The notes beneath the pieces were generated by a model. That model saw only the letters and a program-made list of their open reading frames with translations. It did not search any database and had not been told where the DNA came from. A stretch of 64,000 bases of DNA from an uncultured Acidobacteriia bacterium (GTDB lineage: Bacteria; Acidobacteriota; Terriglobia; Bryobacterales; Bryobacteraceae). Below, piece by piece: positions 1-8,692 of this stretch. Position numbers and translations under genes: made by a program. Each line of letters starts with the position of its first letter. Position 1 is the first letter of the stretch. The stretch spans positions 23,725 to 87,724 of the forward strand of contig CAIVPR010000035.1 of assembly GCA_903907865.1 (NCBI GenBank), given 5' to 3'.

Positions 1-660
1 TCCGCCCCGACTCTGATCGAAGGCGACTCGCTCACGAGCGACGAGTTCCTGCGCCGCTGGGACGAGATCTCCGATCTCAAATACGCCGAACTGATGGATG
101 GAATCGTCTACATGCCCGCTCCCGTCAGCCATCCCCATGGACGATGCAAACTGTTCTTGGCCAGTTGGCTCGACGCTTACGCAACTGCGACTCCCGGATG
201 CGAACCGATTATCGACGGAACATGGCTGATGGGAGAAAACCAAGTGCCCCAACCGGACTTGGCACTTCGGATTCTGTCAGAGTACGGCGGCCAGTCGGCC
301 GTGAAGGGATTGTACCCCTCCGGGGCACCGGAGCTGGTAGTGGAGGTGGCCGTATCCAGCCGGTCGCGCGACTTCGGGGCGAAGAAGAGGCTGTACGAGC
401 GAGCGGGCGTCCACGAATACGTGATTGCGCTGCCGCGAAGCGAAGAACTGCTGGCCCTATCGCTGACACCGCATGGCTTCCGTCCCTTGGAGGTAGAGGA
501 CAGCGGCGTATTCAAATCGCACTGTTTCCCCGGACTCTGGTTGGACACGGCGGCTCTTTGGAGCCAGGACCGTGTACGCAGGAACACCGTCCTTCAGCAA
601 GGACTGGCCACACCCGAACATGTTCGGTTCCTCGGGGAACTAGCCGCCCGAAAGCGTTGA
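1..660 (+). CDS. Uma2 family (DUF820) putative endonuclease, 5' end outside window
   Basis: The reading frame is open from base 1 and runs to a TGA at 658-660, so the gene starts upstream of the window. An internal ATG at 94 would cut into the conserved N-terminus (EFLRRWDEISDLKYAELMDG), so it is not the start. The family has a PD-(D/E)xK nuclease fold. Visible landmarks are the MPAPVSHPHG stretch, PDLALRI, the core PELVVEVAVSSRSRDFGAKK with the expected acidic residues and lysine, and YERAGVHEYVI. Uma2 proteins are very common in multicellular or soil bacteria and their role is poorly defined. Downstream lies a family A repeat and a convergent sigma-factor gene. Confidence 0.85.
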   Translation, partial: SAPTLIEGDSLTSDEFLRRWDEISDLKYAELMDGIVYMPAPVSHPHGRCKLFLASWLDAYATATPGCEPIIDGTWLMGENQVPQPDLALRILSEYGGQSAVKGLYPSGAPELVVEVAVSSRSRDFGAKKRLYERAGVHEYVIALPRSEELLALSLTPHGFRPLEVEDSGVFKSHCFPGLWLDTAALWSQDRVRRNTVLQQGLATPEHVRFLGELAARKR

Positions 661-755
661 TGCTTTGCGGGGGCCGCACCTTGATGACGGCGTCGGCCCT
701 ATCCCGCCTCGGGCGTTTCGCTCCTTGGCAGGTCGTGGCAAGATGCTGACAAGGA

Positions 756-779
756 CGCTCCCTCGCGGTCGCGGCTCGG
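756..779 (+). repeat. Family A short repeat, copy 1
   Basis: Single arm reading CTCCCTCGCGGTCGCGG followed by CTCGG, between the Uma2 gene and the convergent ECF sigma gene. It matches the other family A copies listed near 7939, 9339, 15404, 24240, 28813 and 48228. Confidence 0.8.
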
Positions 780-834
780 CTTGAATCAGTACGGTACCGA
801 GTGATTGCGCGCGCCACGAGGCGTCGGGAGGATG

Positions 835-1401
835 CTACTGCTGCATCCGCCTCAACAACCACGCATGGGCCACGCGGATCTCGCGTCCGATCGTAGCCGC
901 GGAGATTTCCATCACTTCCCCGATTTCCTGCACGGTCATCCCGCCGAAGTACTTCATCTCGATGATCTTGGCTTTCCGCTCATCCTGCAGCGCCAAGGCC
1001 TCGAGCGCTTCGTGCAACTGCAGGATGTCGGTGCCGCTTTCCGGGGCGGCCGCGAGGTCGTCGCGCAGGGTCAGCACTGCACCCCCGCCGCCGCGCTTGG
1101 CTGCCGACTTGCTCCGGGCGTGGTCCACAAGGATGGTCCGCATCACTTGCGCGGCCAGCCCGAAGAATTGCGCCCTGTTCTGAAATACGAGCTGGTCCTG
1201 GTCGGCCAGCTTCAGGTATGCTTCGTGCACCAGCGACGTCGGCTGGATTGTCTCCGCTTCATACCCGCGCCTCAGATGGGACGCGGCGAGCCTCCGAAGC
1301 TCGCCATAAAGGATCGGGGTGAGCTGGTCGAGGGCGCTCCGATCGCCCTTGCTCCAGCTCATCAAGAGCTGCGTTACCTCGTTCGTTGCCACGGCTGTCA
1401 T
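835..1401 (-). CDS. ECF-type RNA polymerase sigma factor (TIGR02999-like)
   Basis: Directs RNA polymerase to a stress- or signal-specific promoter set. The 188-residue product has the sigma-70 region 2 (LTPILYGELRRLAASHLRR, then TSLVHEAYLKL and FFGLAAQVMRTILVDHAR). Region 4 follows (YFGGMTVQEIGEVMEIS, then a recognition helix ending in HAWLLRRM). LVDHARSKSAAKRGG is typical of the TIGR02999 group seen in Acidobacteria and Planctomycetes. The start chosen is the ATG at 1401 (MTAVATNEVTQLL); the frame is open 34 codons further up but that stretch does not look like sigma factor. No anti-sigma gene or kinase adjoins it. It is divergent from the Skp gene. Confidence 0.9.
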   Translation of the reverse strand: MTAVATNEVTQLLMSWSKGDRSALDQLTPILYGELRRLAASHLRRGYEAETIQPTSLVHEAYLKLADQDQLVFQNRAQFFGLAAQVMRTILVDHARSKSAAKRGGGGAVLTLRDDLAAAPESGTDILQLHEALEALALQDERKAKIIEMKYFGGMTVQEIGEVMEISAATIGREIRVAHAWLLRRMQQ

Positions 1402-1545
1402 TGTCTTACATAAAGGAGAACGCTGTCCAACCGGCAAATCGCTCACCCTGCGGCAAGAAAATTTTCGAACTGTGGTAGCCTGATGTTTCCAGCGCTGCTG
1501 CAAATGTAGCGTAACGGTTCAACCTCCCGAGGAGTCTTCCAAAAC

Positions 1546-2067
1546 ATGTTTCGTGATTTCCGCGCCGCGCGCGCCATTGTTTTCGCCCTCGCCTTGTCCG
1601 GCTTTGCCGGTTTGGCATCCGCCCAGGTGAAGGTCGCCGTGATCAACACCCAGAAGGCCATGGCCGACACCGACGAGCTCAAGAAGGCCTCCGCCGCCGT
1701 CGAAGCCAAGTACAAGCCCCGCCAAGACGAGTTGGCCAAGATCCAGGCCGACCTCCAGTCGATTGAGCAGCAGCTCAACAGCGGCAAGCTGAACCAGAAC
1801 GCGATGGCCGAACTGCAGGCCCAGGGTACGCGCAAGCAGCGCGACGCCCAGCGGATCTCCGACGACCTCCAGGCCGACTTCGAGCGCGACCGCCAGGACA
1901 TCCTCGGCAAGGCGTCCACCAAGATGCAGGCGATCATCCAGAAGCTGGCCGAAGAGAAGGGCGTTGACGTCATCATCGACGCCTCCCAGACCCTGTTCTT
2001 CAAGCCGGCCCTCGAGCTGACCACCGACGCCACCGCCGCCTACAACAAGGCCAATCCGGCCAAGTAG
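1546..2067 (+). CDS. OmpH/Skp family periplasmic chaperone
   Basis: Skp proteins hold unfolded outer-membrane proteins in the periplasm on their way to the BAM complex. The product has 173 residues. Residues 1-26 form a signal peptide ending GLASAQ. The mature protein opens with the Skp beta strand VKVAVINTQKAM. A long charged coiled coil, about residues 35-130, forms the tentacles. The C-terminal strand GVDVIIDASQTLFF closes the body. Size and layout match the family. The gene stands alone, divergent from the ECF sigma gene; a chaperone of this kind fits a genome rich in large outer-membrane receptors. Confidence 0.9.
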   Translation: MFRDFRAARAIVFALALSGFAGLASAQVKVAVINTQKAMADTDELKKASAAVEAKYKPRQDELAKIQADLQSIEQQLNSGKLNQNAMAELQAQGTRKQRDAQRISDDLQADFERDRQDILGKASTKMQAIIQKLAEEKGVDVIIDASQTLFFKPALELTTDATAAYNKANPAK

Positions 2068-2143
2068 GCCCAACCGGACCTCAATGATCCCGGCCGCGGA
2101 AACATTTGCCCGTCGGCCGGGGTCATAATAAATACGGGATCGA

Positions 2144-2659
2144 ATGCCGGGCTATCTGGACAACTACGGCGCTGGCGAAGAGCAGCGCAACCGCATTGTA
2201 AGCCGGATCGGGATAGCGGTCGTTTCCCTGTCGATAGTCGGTGCCCTCGGCTGGTACCTTTTCGAGAACCACCACCAGGAGAGCGTGGTGAAGAGCTTTC
2301 TGACCACCCTCCGCTCGGGCGACCTCCAATCCGCCTACCGCATCTGGGGCTGCACTCCGCAGAAACCCTGTTCCAGCTACAATTTCACCAAATTTTCCGG
2401 GGACTGGGGTCCAGCGGGAGCCTCCAAGCCGGAGGACACCCCCGATTTGGCCGTCCTCGCCCTCACGGACAGCCAGTCCTGCAACAACGGCGTCCTCCTC
2501 ACGGTCGATGTCAACAAAAACCGCACCGAGAAGCTCTGGGTCGACAAGAACGGTGACGGAATCAGCTTTGCACCGTATCCGATTTGCCCCCACAAGAGCC
2601 CGTGGTCGATCATGATTCACCGCACGGTGGGTCGGCTGAGGCAGCCGCTCCTGCGTTAG
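2144..2659 (+). CDS. Membrane-anchored protein of unknown function
   Basis: The 171-residue product is not recognised. A single hydrophobic helix at about residues 22-40 (IGIAVVSLSIVGALGWYLF) follows a short charged N-terminus, so a type II anchor with an outside C-terminus is likely. The outer part has SFLTTLRSGDLQSAYRIWGC, a pattern like the DUF4878 lumazine-binding fold, and four cysteines (GCTPQKPCSS, SCNNG, PICP) that could make disulfides in the periplasm. It lies 76 bp after the Skp gene and 43 bp before citrate synthase. The DUF4878 likeness is only a hint. Confidence 0.65.
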   Translation: MPGYLDNYGAGEEQRNRIVSRIGIAVVSLSIVGALGWYLFENHHQESVVKSFLTTLRSGDLQSAYRIWGCTPQKPCSSYNFTKFSGDWGPAGASKPEDTPDLAVLALTDSQSCNNGVLLTVDVNKNRTEKLWVDKNGDGISFAPYPICPHKSPWSIMIHRTVGRLRQPLLR

Positions 2660-2702
2660 GGCCGAGAAAACGACTGCTGGATTAGACTAGGAAGTTATCG
2701 AC

Positions 2703-3833
2703 ATGAGCACTACTACCACAACGGGCGCGGGACTGGAAGGCGTCGTCGCCGGCGAATCCGAGATCTGTTACATTGATGGCAACGAGGGCATTCTCAGCTA
2801 CCGTGGCTACAACATCCACGTGCTGGCTCAGGAAGCCACCTTCGAGGAGGTCATTTGGCTCCTCTGGAAGGGCTGGCTCCCCAAGGCCGACGAACTGGCG
2901 GGCCTCAAGGCCGCCCTGTTCGCCCATGCCGCGATTCCGGCGCAGGTGGAGGCCTTCCTGGCCGCCAACGCCTCGCATTCGCCCATGGACGTGCTGCGCA
3001 CGGCCGTGTCCATGCTGAGCCTGTACGACCCGCTTGCCAAGGACATGTCGCCCGAGGCCAACCAGTTGAAGGCTACGCAGCTCATGGCGCAGACTTCGAC
3101 GATTGTCACCTCGCTCAACCGGCTCCGCCTTGGACTTCCGATTCTCCAGGCCGATTCCTCGCTCAGCTTCGCGGGCAACTTCCTGTATTGCCTCACCGGC
3201 AAGAAGCCCGACGACGTGATGGAGCACGTTTTCGACGTCGCCCTCACGCTGCACGCCGACCACGAACTGAACGCCTCCACCTTCGCGGCGCGCGTCACGG
3301 CGGCCACGCTTTCTGACATCTACTCCTCGGTCACCTCCGGCATCGGCGCCCTCAAAGGACCGCTGCACGGCGGCGCGAACGAGGAAGTGATCAAGATGCT
3401 GCTCGAAGTCGGCACGTCGGACAAGGCCGTTGAGCGCGCCCAGGACATGCTGGCCCGCAAGGTTAAGATCCCCGGTTTCGGCCACCGCGTCTACCGCACG
3501 GAAGACCCGCGCGCCACGCACCTGCGCAAGATGTCGGAAGCGCTCGGCAAGAGCACCGGCCATGAGGACCTGTACCTGATGTCCAGCCGCGTCGAGGAAG
3601 TGGTAAAGGAAGCGAAGAAGCTGAACCCGAACGTGGATTTCTACTCCGCCTCGGCCTACTATTCCCTCGGCATTCCGATCGACCTGTACACCCCGATCTT
3701 CGCCGTCAGCCGCATGGCTGGCTGGACGGCTCACGTTTTGGAACAGTACCACAACAACCGCCTGATCCGGCCCCGCGCCGAGTACAAGGGCAACGCCGAC
3801 GGCATGCCATGGATTCCCATGGCCGAGCGGTAA
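2703..3833 (+). CDS. Citrate synthase
   Basis: Condenses oxaloacetate and acetyl-CoA to citrate, the entry step of the TCA cycle, in the cytoplasm. The 376-residue length fits the short dimeric (Gram-positive/archaeal style) enzymes rather than the 430-residue hexamers. The catalytic triad is visible: His222 in GPLHGGANEEV, His261 in PGFGHRVYRTEDPRA, and Asp312 in NVDFYS. The N-terminus GLEGVVAGESEICYIDG and SYRGYNI is standard for the family. A 2-methylcitrate synthase role cannot be excluded from sequence, but no propionate genes are nearby. Confidence 0.95.
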   Translation: MSTTTTTGAGLEGVVAGESEICYIDGNEGILSYRGYNIHVLAQEATFEEVIWLLWKGWLPKADELAGLKAALFAHAAIPAQVEAFLAANASHSPMDVLRTAVSMLSLYDPLAKDMSPEANQLKATQLMAQTSTIVTSLNRLRLGLPILQADSSLSFAGNFLYCLTGKKPDDVMEHVFDVALTLHADHELNASTFAARVTAATLSDIYSSVTSGIGALKGPLHGGANEEVIKMLLEVGTSDKAVERAQDMLARKVKIPGFGHRVYRTEDPRATHLRKMSEALGKSTGHEDLYLMSSRVEEVVKEAKKLNPNVDFYSASAYYSLGIPIDLYTPIFAVSRMAGWTAHVLEQYHNNRLIRPRAEYKGNADGMPWIPMAER

Positions 3834-3835
3834 AA

Positions 3836-4108
3836 GTGGAAGAGAAGGACTATTACACGGAAGCACCGGCTACCAAGCCGATCATGCTGAACTGTCCTTG
3901 GTGCCGCACGCAGGACACCTACGACATCAAATGGCTGGTGCGCACCAAGCGCGCCAGCCTTCCTCCCCGCGCCGACGAGCGCGACCGCGCCAAGTTCGCC
4001 AAAGCCCAGAGCTACATGGTGCTGCTTGACACCCAGACCATGTGCAAGAACATGCGCTGCCGGAAGCGGTTTGACATTTCCGGCATCAAGACGATGGCGT
4101 TTATCTAG
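3836..4108 (+). CDS. Small zinc-ribbon-like protein
   Basis: The product has 90 residues if translation starts at GTG 3836, two bases after the citrate synthase stop. An in-frame ATG at 3809 would overlap the citrate synthase gene by 25 bases and is less likely. The frame has CPWC near the N-terminus and CKNMRC near the C-terminus, so it could bind one zinc. The middle is charged (RADERDRAKFAKAQ). Function is unknown. The close spacing suggests cotranscription with citrate synthase. Confidence 0.65.
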   Translation: MEEKDYYTEAPATKPIMLNCPWCRTQDTYDIKWLVRTKRASLPPRADERDRAKFAKAQSYMVLLDTQTMCKNMRCRKRFDISGIKTMAFI

Positions 4109-4122
4109 TCGGGTGTGTGAGA

Positions 4123-4142
4123 TCAGGGCACCCCAGCCCTGA
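4123..4142 (+). terminator. Small hairpin after the citrate synthase unit
   Basis: TCAGGGC and GCCCTGA form a perfect 7-bp stem with a 6-base loop, 14 bases after the zinc-ribbon gene stop. There is no clear T-run, so it may act together with the larger hairpin at 4174. Confidence 0.4.
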
Positions 4143-4173
4143 GCGGTCCGCATTGTCTCCGTTAATGGTGACA

Positions 4174-4214
4174 GAATCATCAGCAGCCAAGCCTTTTCTG
4201 GCTGCCGATGATTC
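4174..4214 (+). terminator. 16-bp stem-loop, probable terminator
   Basis: Left arm GAATCATCAGCAGCCA (4174-4189) pairs with TGGCTGCCGATGATTC (4199-4214) with one mismatch and a 9-base loop. It separates the citrate synthase unit from the oxoamine-synthase/methyltransferase cluster. Confidence 0.55.
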
Positions 4215-4277
4215 CTCTGCGGTATCCTATTCGAGGGGCTAAACTGCTGAATTCAGCCGCCAGTGCGTCTGCTGACC

Positions 4278-4688
4278 ATGGATTCGATTCGTCTCCAACC
4301 CAAAGAACCAATTGCGCCGCGCGAGATCATGCGGAACGATGTGACGATATCGGTCCTCAGCGCCATGCCGGGGGACAGGCTTGTGCTGGGTTTTGACGTT
4401 CACAGCGACAACTACTTTCCGATCACTTCCGTCCCGGTGGGCCGGACCCCGCTTGTAGCAGATGCCTGCCAACTTTCGTTGGAATGCGATATTCTGATTA
4501 CACCCGCTGTATATCCGGTCGTGCCCAATGACCGGAGTGTGTTACGTTTCCCGATCACCGCATCCAATACTGACGGTGAAATTGATAGGGCGCTCAAAGG
4601 GTTGGCCCGCGTCCGGCAACTCGTCGAGAGTGCCAATCCGACAAGCACATTTCCATTTTCACGAGGCGAACAACCCCAATGCAATTGA
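4278..4688 (+). CDS. C-terminal piece of a PLP-dependent alpha-oxoamine synthase (short form)
   Basis: The last 85 residues match the small C-terminal domain of the 8-amino-7-oxononanoate synthase/glycine C-acetyltransferase family. FPITSVPVG, then ITPAVYPVVP, then LRFPITASNT and a final helix DRALKGLARVRQL follow the family order. The whole PLP-binding large domain with its lysine is absent, so no catalysis of the usual kind is possible. Start ATG 4278 is assumed; GTG 4263 is also in frame. The stop overlaps the methyltransferase start by 10 bases, which points to coupled translation. It is either a decayed gene or a free-standing domain kept for another purpose. Confidence 0.6.
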   Translation: MDSIRLQPKEPIAPREIMRNDVTISVLSAMPGDRLVLGFDVHSDNYFPITSVPVGRTPLVADACQLSLECDILITPAVYPVVPNDRSVLRFPITASNTDGEIDRALKGLARVRQLVESANPTSTFPFSRGEQPQCN

Positions 4689-5500
4689 CATCGGTACTGA
4701 TTGGCAAGAGCTACGACGATCTGAATGCACTGTTCACCATTGCGTTCGGTTCGCACATTCATAACGGCTACTGGTACTCCCCGGAGGATCATAGTCCACT
4801 GGAGGTCGCGCTGCAGCGCATGAATGACCTGATCATCGAGAAACTGGCGGCCCACAGGGATTGGTCCGTGCTGGATGTGGGCTGCGGCGGGGGCGCAATC
4901 ATGCGTCAGCTTGCCACAAGGGTGGGTTGCCAGACGTTGGGCATCTCGAACAGCCACGTCCAGATCGACGCAGCCAATGCGCAGGCGCGAGCGGTGGGGA
5001 TCGACCAGTTGGCCAAATTCCAATTCGCCGACGCCAATTCCCTCCCTTTTCCAGACGCGCACTTCGACGGTGCCCTGACGATAGAGTCGCTCTGCCATAT
5101 GGGCAATCGGCCCCGTGTGTTGCGCGAACTCGCGCGGGTCCTGCGCCCGGGGGGGCGCATCGTTGTGGTCGATTTCGCGCAGAGTAGTGCGCCTCTGTCG
5201 CAGGCTGAGAAGGACTTCCTCGACGACAACGAATTGGATTTCTTACTGTTCGACGAGATCGGGGATTTGTTCCGTGGCGCAGGATTCGAGGTCCTGGAAT
5301 CCGTGGACTTGAGCTGGACCACCGTAATGTCCCAAGATGCCATGCTCGAGAGCGTTAGGCAGCGGCGGGCCGAACTGCTGGCCCACTACACAGATGACTT
5401 TATCGATGCGTTCGAAGCCAACTGGCTCCAGCTCACGGATGTCTTCGAGAAACATGTGTCCTACCTACTGCTCGTGGTGCAAAAGCCCATTGACGGGTAG
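4679..5500 (+). CDS. Class I SAM-dependent methyltransferase
   Basis: The 273-residue product carries SAM-binding motif I VLDVGCGGG (residues 64-72), the acidic loop after strand 2 (LGISNSHVQIDAA), motif II/III FADANSLPFPDAHFDGALTIESLCHM and post-motif VLRELARVLRPGGRIVVVDF. This is the UbiE/gamma-tocopherol type of small-molecule methyltransferase. An extended C-terminal part (residues 185-270) includes helices and a hydrophobic strand SYLLLVVQ. The substrate is unknown. It is translationally coupled to the oxoamine-synthase piece and followed by a small protein and a P-type ATPase on the same strand. Confidence 0.85.
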   Translation: MQLTSVLIGKSYDDLNALFTIAFGSHIHNGYWYSPEDHSPLEVALQRMNDLIIEKLAAHRDWSVLDVGCGGGAIMRQLATRVGCQTLGISNSHVQIDAANAQARAVGIDQLAKFQFADANSLPFPDAHFDGALTIESLCHMGNRPRVLRELARVLRPGGRIVVVDFAQSSAPLSQAEKDFLDDNELDFLLFDEIGDLFRGAGFEVLESVDLSWTTVMSQDAMLESVRQRRAELLAHYTDDFIDAFEANWLQLTDVFEKHVSYLLLVVQKPIDG

Positions 5501-5533
5501 GCCGGCGACTGACGCCAGACTTCGGAAACCAAT

Positions 5534-5782
5534 ATGCCGCTAGAGAAATCGAAGTGTCCGGTCTATTCCGTCAAAGAGTGGGATCCAAGCTATGCGGTCG
5601 CCAAACGCTTGCTCGAAGCGAACAGAGGCACGTTCACGGGAGAGCTCGTCATTCAACTGAGCTCCGGGGGCGAGGACCCCGCCATGTTCGACGCCTTGGC
5701 GCGCCTCTACGAGCTCGGCATGGTCACGGGCCGGAGCTTTGACGACAGCCTGTGCGTGGCGGATTTGCAAGCTCACGTTTGA
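5534..5782 (+). CDS. Small protein of unknown function in the P-type ATPase cluster
   Basis: The 82-residue product is not recognised. It is predicted mainly helical, with a hydrophilic N-terminus (KSKCPVYSVKEWDPSYAVAKR) and no membrane segment. It lies 33 bp after the methyltransferase and ends 10 bp before the chosen ATPase start, so all four genes probably form one transcript. One cysteine near each end could bind metal with partners, but there is no clear ligand cluster. Confidence 0.55.
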   Translation: MPLEKSKCPVYSVKEWDPSYAVAKRLLEANRGTFTGELVIQLSSGGEDPAMFDALARLYELGMVTGRSFDDSLCVADLQAHV

Positions 5783-5792
5783 GAACCTCGAG

Positions 5793-7919
5793 ATGGTCCA
5801 CATTCCCGTTCTATTGCTAATGGCTGGCGGAGGGGCTCTCCTTTCCGGAGTCGGTCGACGGAAGACACCCAAGAAGGGTGCAATCCGACCGATGGCACGC
5901 CCATCAGCCGCGACGCAGACCGCAACCAAGTTGAAGGGAACCACAGTCACCTTTCAAACGCGGGCCCGGAAGCTGGCGACCCAAGTGGTGCAGCCCCTTG
6001 TCGGCAAAGAGAGGGATCGGCAGTTTGCCGTATTGCATGCGGACAGCGAAAACGCCCTCCGCTCGATCGAGGCGCGGGAGGAAGAAGAAGAGGCGCAACT
6101 GCAGCTGGGAGTTTCGCTGCTTACGCTGGGAGTGACGGTCGCGGGCCAGCTCTTCTACCCGCCATTGATGCTCTTGAGCCTGCCCGGCCTTGTGTATACA
6201 ACGATTCCCTATCTGAGGAAGGGATACGAGGACCTGAAGGCGAAGGGTCGGCCGACGGTAACGACGCTGGATCTAATTCTGCTCCCCGGTGTGCTGCTGC
6301 TCGGAGATTTCGTTGCCCTCTCTTTGACAACAACGGCTCTAGCCGTGGCGCATTTGCTGGTCCATAGGATGGAAAACCAGTCGATGCACCGCGTCGTGGA
6401 TATCTACGGCAAGCAGCCGATGAAAGTCTGGATCTTGTCGCACGGCGTGGAAGTCGAGATACCCTTCGCGCAACTGGCCGCGGGCGACCTGCTGGTCATC
6501 GGTGCCGGTCAGGTGATTCCGGCGGACGGCGAGATTGTTGAGGGCGAGGCTTCCATAGACCAGCGGGTGCTGACCGGTGAAAGTCAACCGGTGGAAAAAG
6601 GCTCGGGCGACCCGGTGCTGGCTGCAACTCTGGTGTTGGCGGGCCGCATCGTGGTGAAGGTGGAACGTACGGGGCCGGCGACTTCCGCCGCCAAGATTGC
6701 CGAAGTGCTGGCCAACACGTCGGCCTACAAACAAACCTTTGAAGCGAAGAGTTTGGCTGTCTCGGATCAATGGGTGGGGCCCACGCTCATGATGTCGGCC
6801 ATCGCAACAACGTTTCGCGGATTCCAAGGTGGACTCGCGATGCTGCTATCCACTCCAGGCTATGACCTCAGAGTCCTCGGGCCTTTGAGCATGTTGACCT
6901 TCTTGAGAGTCGCTGTCGAGAACGGAGTGCTGATCAAGGACGCGCAGGCATTGGAGCGGCTGACGTCGATCAATACGATCGTGTTCGATAAGACGGGTAC
7001 GCTAACACTGGAACAGCCCCATGTGCGCGAGGTCCACGCTTATCAGGGCTGGCCGGAGAAGGAAGTGCTGCGATTTGCCGCAGCTGCGGAACAGCGCCAG
7101 TCCCATCCGATTGCCCGCGCGATCATCCTGGCGGCCCAAGCGCAAAATCTCGAACTGCCTCATCCCAGCGAGGCACGCTATGAGATGGGGCTTGGCATCA
7201 AGGTTTCGCTTGGCACGGTTGTCGTTCGGGTTGGCAGTGCCAGGTTCATGACACAGGAAGGGATTCCCTTGCCGACGGCGAGTACGGAGTTGCAGGCAAG
7301 AGTTCATGCACTGGGGCACTCACTTGTGCTGGTAAGCGTCGGCGACGTGTTGGTTGGGGCGATTGAACTGGAGCCCGCCATTCGGCCGGAGGCTCGTCAA
7401 CTTGTCGCGCAGTTGAAGGCACGGAGAAAGAAAGTATACATCATCTCCGGCGACCATGAAGAGCCCACCAGGGCGCTCGCGCAAGCACTGGGAGTTGATC
7501 GCTACTTCGCCAACACGCTTCCGACCCAAAAAGCTGACTTGGTGAAACAGTTGCAGGCTGAAGGCAAGGTAGTCTGCTTTGTCGGCGACGGGCTCAACGA
7601 TGCCATCGCGTTGCAGCAAGCAGACGTCTCCATTTCCCTTCGCGGCGCGACTACGCTCGCGACCGACACCGCCCAGATCGTTTTGATGGGTGGATCGTTG
7701 CAGGCGTTGGACCGGCTGCTTTCCATTGGTCAGGAGTACGCGCGTACGATGCTGAGTAACTATGCCATATCCTTCGCGCCTTCAATGGTTACGGTCGGGG
7801 GCGTTCTGTTCCTGCATTTTGGCGTAACATCGGCGCTGACCGTATATAGTCTGGGTCTGGCTGCCGGGGTTGTGAACAGCCTGTCGCCTCCGTTGGTGGA
7901 GTCGGTTCGGGTAAAGTAA
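5793..7919 (+). CDS. P1B-like P-type ATPase lacking the CPC transport motif
   Basis: A 708-residue membrane ATPase. Visible parts in order: two N-terminal membrane hairpins (about 110-215), the actuator loop TGES (261-264), the phosphorylation site DKTGTLT with Asp399, the HP dipeptide of heavy-metal pumps (438-439), and the hinge GDGLNDAIAL (598-). The membrane position that holds CPC or SPC in metal pumps reads TPGYD (354-358), so the usual cysteine ligands are missing. No N-terminal HMA domain or CxxC is present; instead about 90 basic residues precede the first helix. Substrate is therefore open. ATG 5793 is preferred over 5739, which would overlap the preceding gene by 44 bases. Confidence 0.85.
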   Translation: MVHIPVLLLMAGGGALLSGVGRRKTPKKGAIRPMARPSAATQTATKLKGTTVTFQTRARKLATQVVQPLVGKERDRQFAVLHADSENALRSIEAREEEEEAQLQLGVSLLTLGVTVAGQLFYPPLMLLSLPGLVYTTIPYLRKGYEDLKAKGRPTVTTLDLILLPGVLLLGDFVALSLTTTALAVAHLLVHRMENQSMHRVVDIYGKQPMKVWILSHGVEVEIPFAQLAAGDLLVIGAGQVIPADGEIVEGEASIDQRVLTGESQPVEKGSGDPVLAATLVLAGRIVVKVERTGPATSAAKIAEVLANTSAYKQTFEAKSLAVSDQWVGPTLMMSAIATTFRGFQGGLAMLLSTPGYDLRVLGPLSMLTFLRVAVENGVLIKDAQALERLTSINTIVFDKTGTLTLEQPHVREVHAYQGWPEKEVLRFAAAAEQRQSHPIARAIILAAQAQNLELPHPSEARYEMGLGIKVSLGTVVVRVGSARFMTQEGIPLPTASTELQARVHALGHSLVLVSVGDVLVGAIELEPAIRPEARQLVAQLKARRKKVYIISGDHEEPTRALAQALGVDRYFANTLPTQKADLVKQLQAEGKVVCFVGDGLNDAIALQQADVSISLRGATTLATDTAQIVLMGGSLQALDRLLSIGQEYARTMLSNYAISFAPSMVTVGGVLFLHFGVTSALTVYSLGLAAGVVNSLSPPLVESVRVK

Positions 7920-7938
7920 GGGCGCGGCCTGCAACGAA

Positions 7939-7995
7939 CACTCCCTTGCGGTCGTGGCTCGGTAACAATGGTGATTCCGCCGAGCCGCGCGGTGG
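7939..7995 (+). repeat. Family A short repeat, copy 2 (partial inverted pair)
   Basis: A full arm (CTCCCTTGCGGTCGTGG then CTCGG) is followed 17 bases later by the start of the inverted arm CCGAGCCGCG. It lies between the convergent ATPase and DUF1080 genes, where a bidirectional terminator would be expected. Confidence 0.8.
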
Positions 7996-8004
7996 GGGGC
8001 GGAG

Positions 8005-8637
8005 CTAAAGTTCCTTGATCCGGATGTTCCGGAACTCGACGTGCGATCCGTGTCCGAGGAAACCGATGTGTCCGGTTTTCCGCGCGAGGCCCGGGTGCTT
8101 CTCCAGCACCTTCGGCTCTTTCACCATGTCCAAGCTCGCGTCGAGGATGATCACGCCGTTCAGCGTCACGGTGATGTGGCGTCCTTCGACTCGGATCTCC
8201 TCCTCATTCCATTCGCCCACCGGCTTGCGGAAGCCGGTCCGCGCGGGAATCGCGTCGTAAACCGACCCGTGGTACTGCTCGGGCTTGATCACACCCTTGT
8301 ACACGGCGTCGCCGTCGTCGAGGATCTGGATCTCCATGCCTTTGTAGGCTGCGTCGCCCTCGTAGGGGGCGCGGATGCCGATGCCGTTGTTGGCACCCGG
8401 GGTCAGTAGGAACTCGAAGCGGAAGGCGAAATTGGCGTATTCCTTCTCGGTGAACAGGTTTCCGCCGCCCTCCTTGGGGCAGACGATCTTGTTGTCCTGC
8501 ACCACGTAGCCGGGTCCGTGGCCGCCGACCAGCTTCCAGCCCGTGAGGGTCTTGCCGTCAAACAAAGGTTGGAAGCCAGCCTCGTCGGCGGCGAAAAGAC
8601 TGGTGGCGAGGACGAGCATCGTCAGTAGAAAGCGCAT
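8005..8637 (-). CDS. DUF1080 (3-keto-disaccharide hydrolase-like) secreted protein
   Basis: The 210-residue product has a signal peptide ([16 protein letters not shown]) and a concanavalin-like sandwich domain. Family landmarks: [49 protein letters not shown], the YGAI-like loop [10 protein letters not shown], and the closing [20 protein letters not shown]. The family includes glycoside hydrolases acting on 3-keto sugars and is abundant in Acidobacteria and Planctomycetes. Its start is 55 bases from the divergent SRPBCC gene. The gene stands alone. Confidence 0.88.
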   Translation of the reverse strand: MRFLLTMLVLATSLFAADEAGFQPLFDGKTLTGWKLVGGHGPGYVVQDNKIVCPKEGGGNLFTEKEYANFAFRFEFLLTPGANNGIGIRAPYEGDAAYKGMEIQILDDGDAVYKGVIKPEQYHGSVYDAIPARTGFRKPVGEWNEEEIRVEGRHITVTLNGVIILDASLDMVKEPKVLEKHPGLARKTGHIGFLGHGSHVEFRNIRIKEL

Positions 8638-8692
8638 GTATAGGACTTTACCTCATGTCCCCGATTCGTGCGAATATGGGATCAAGGGCCCT

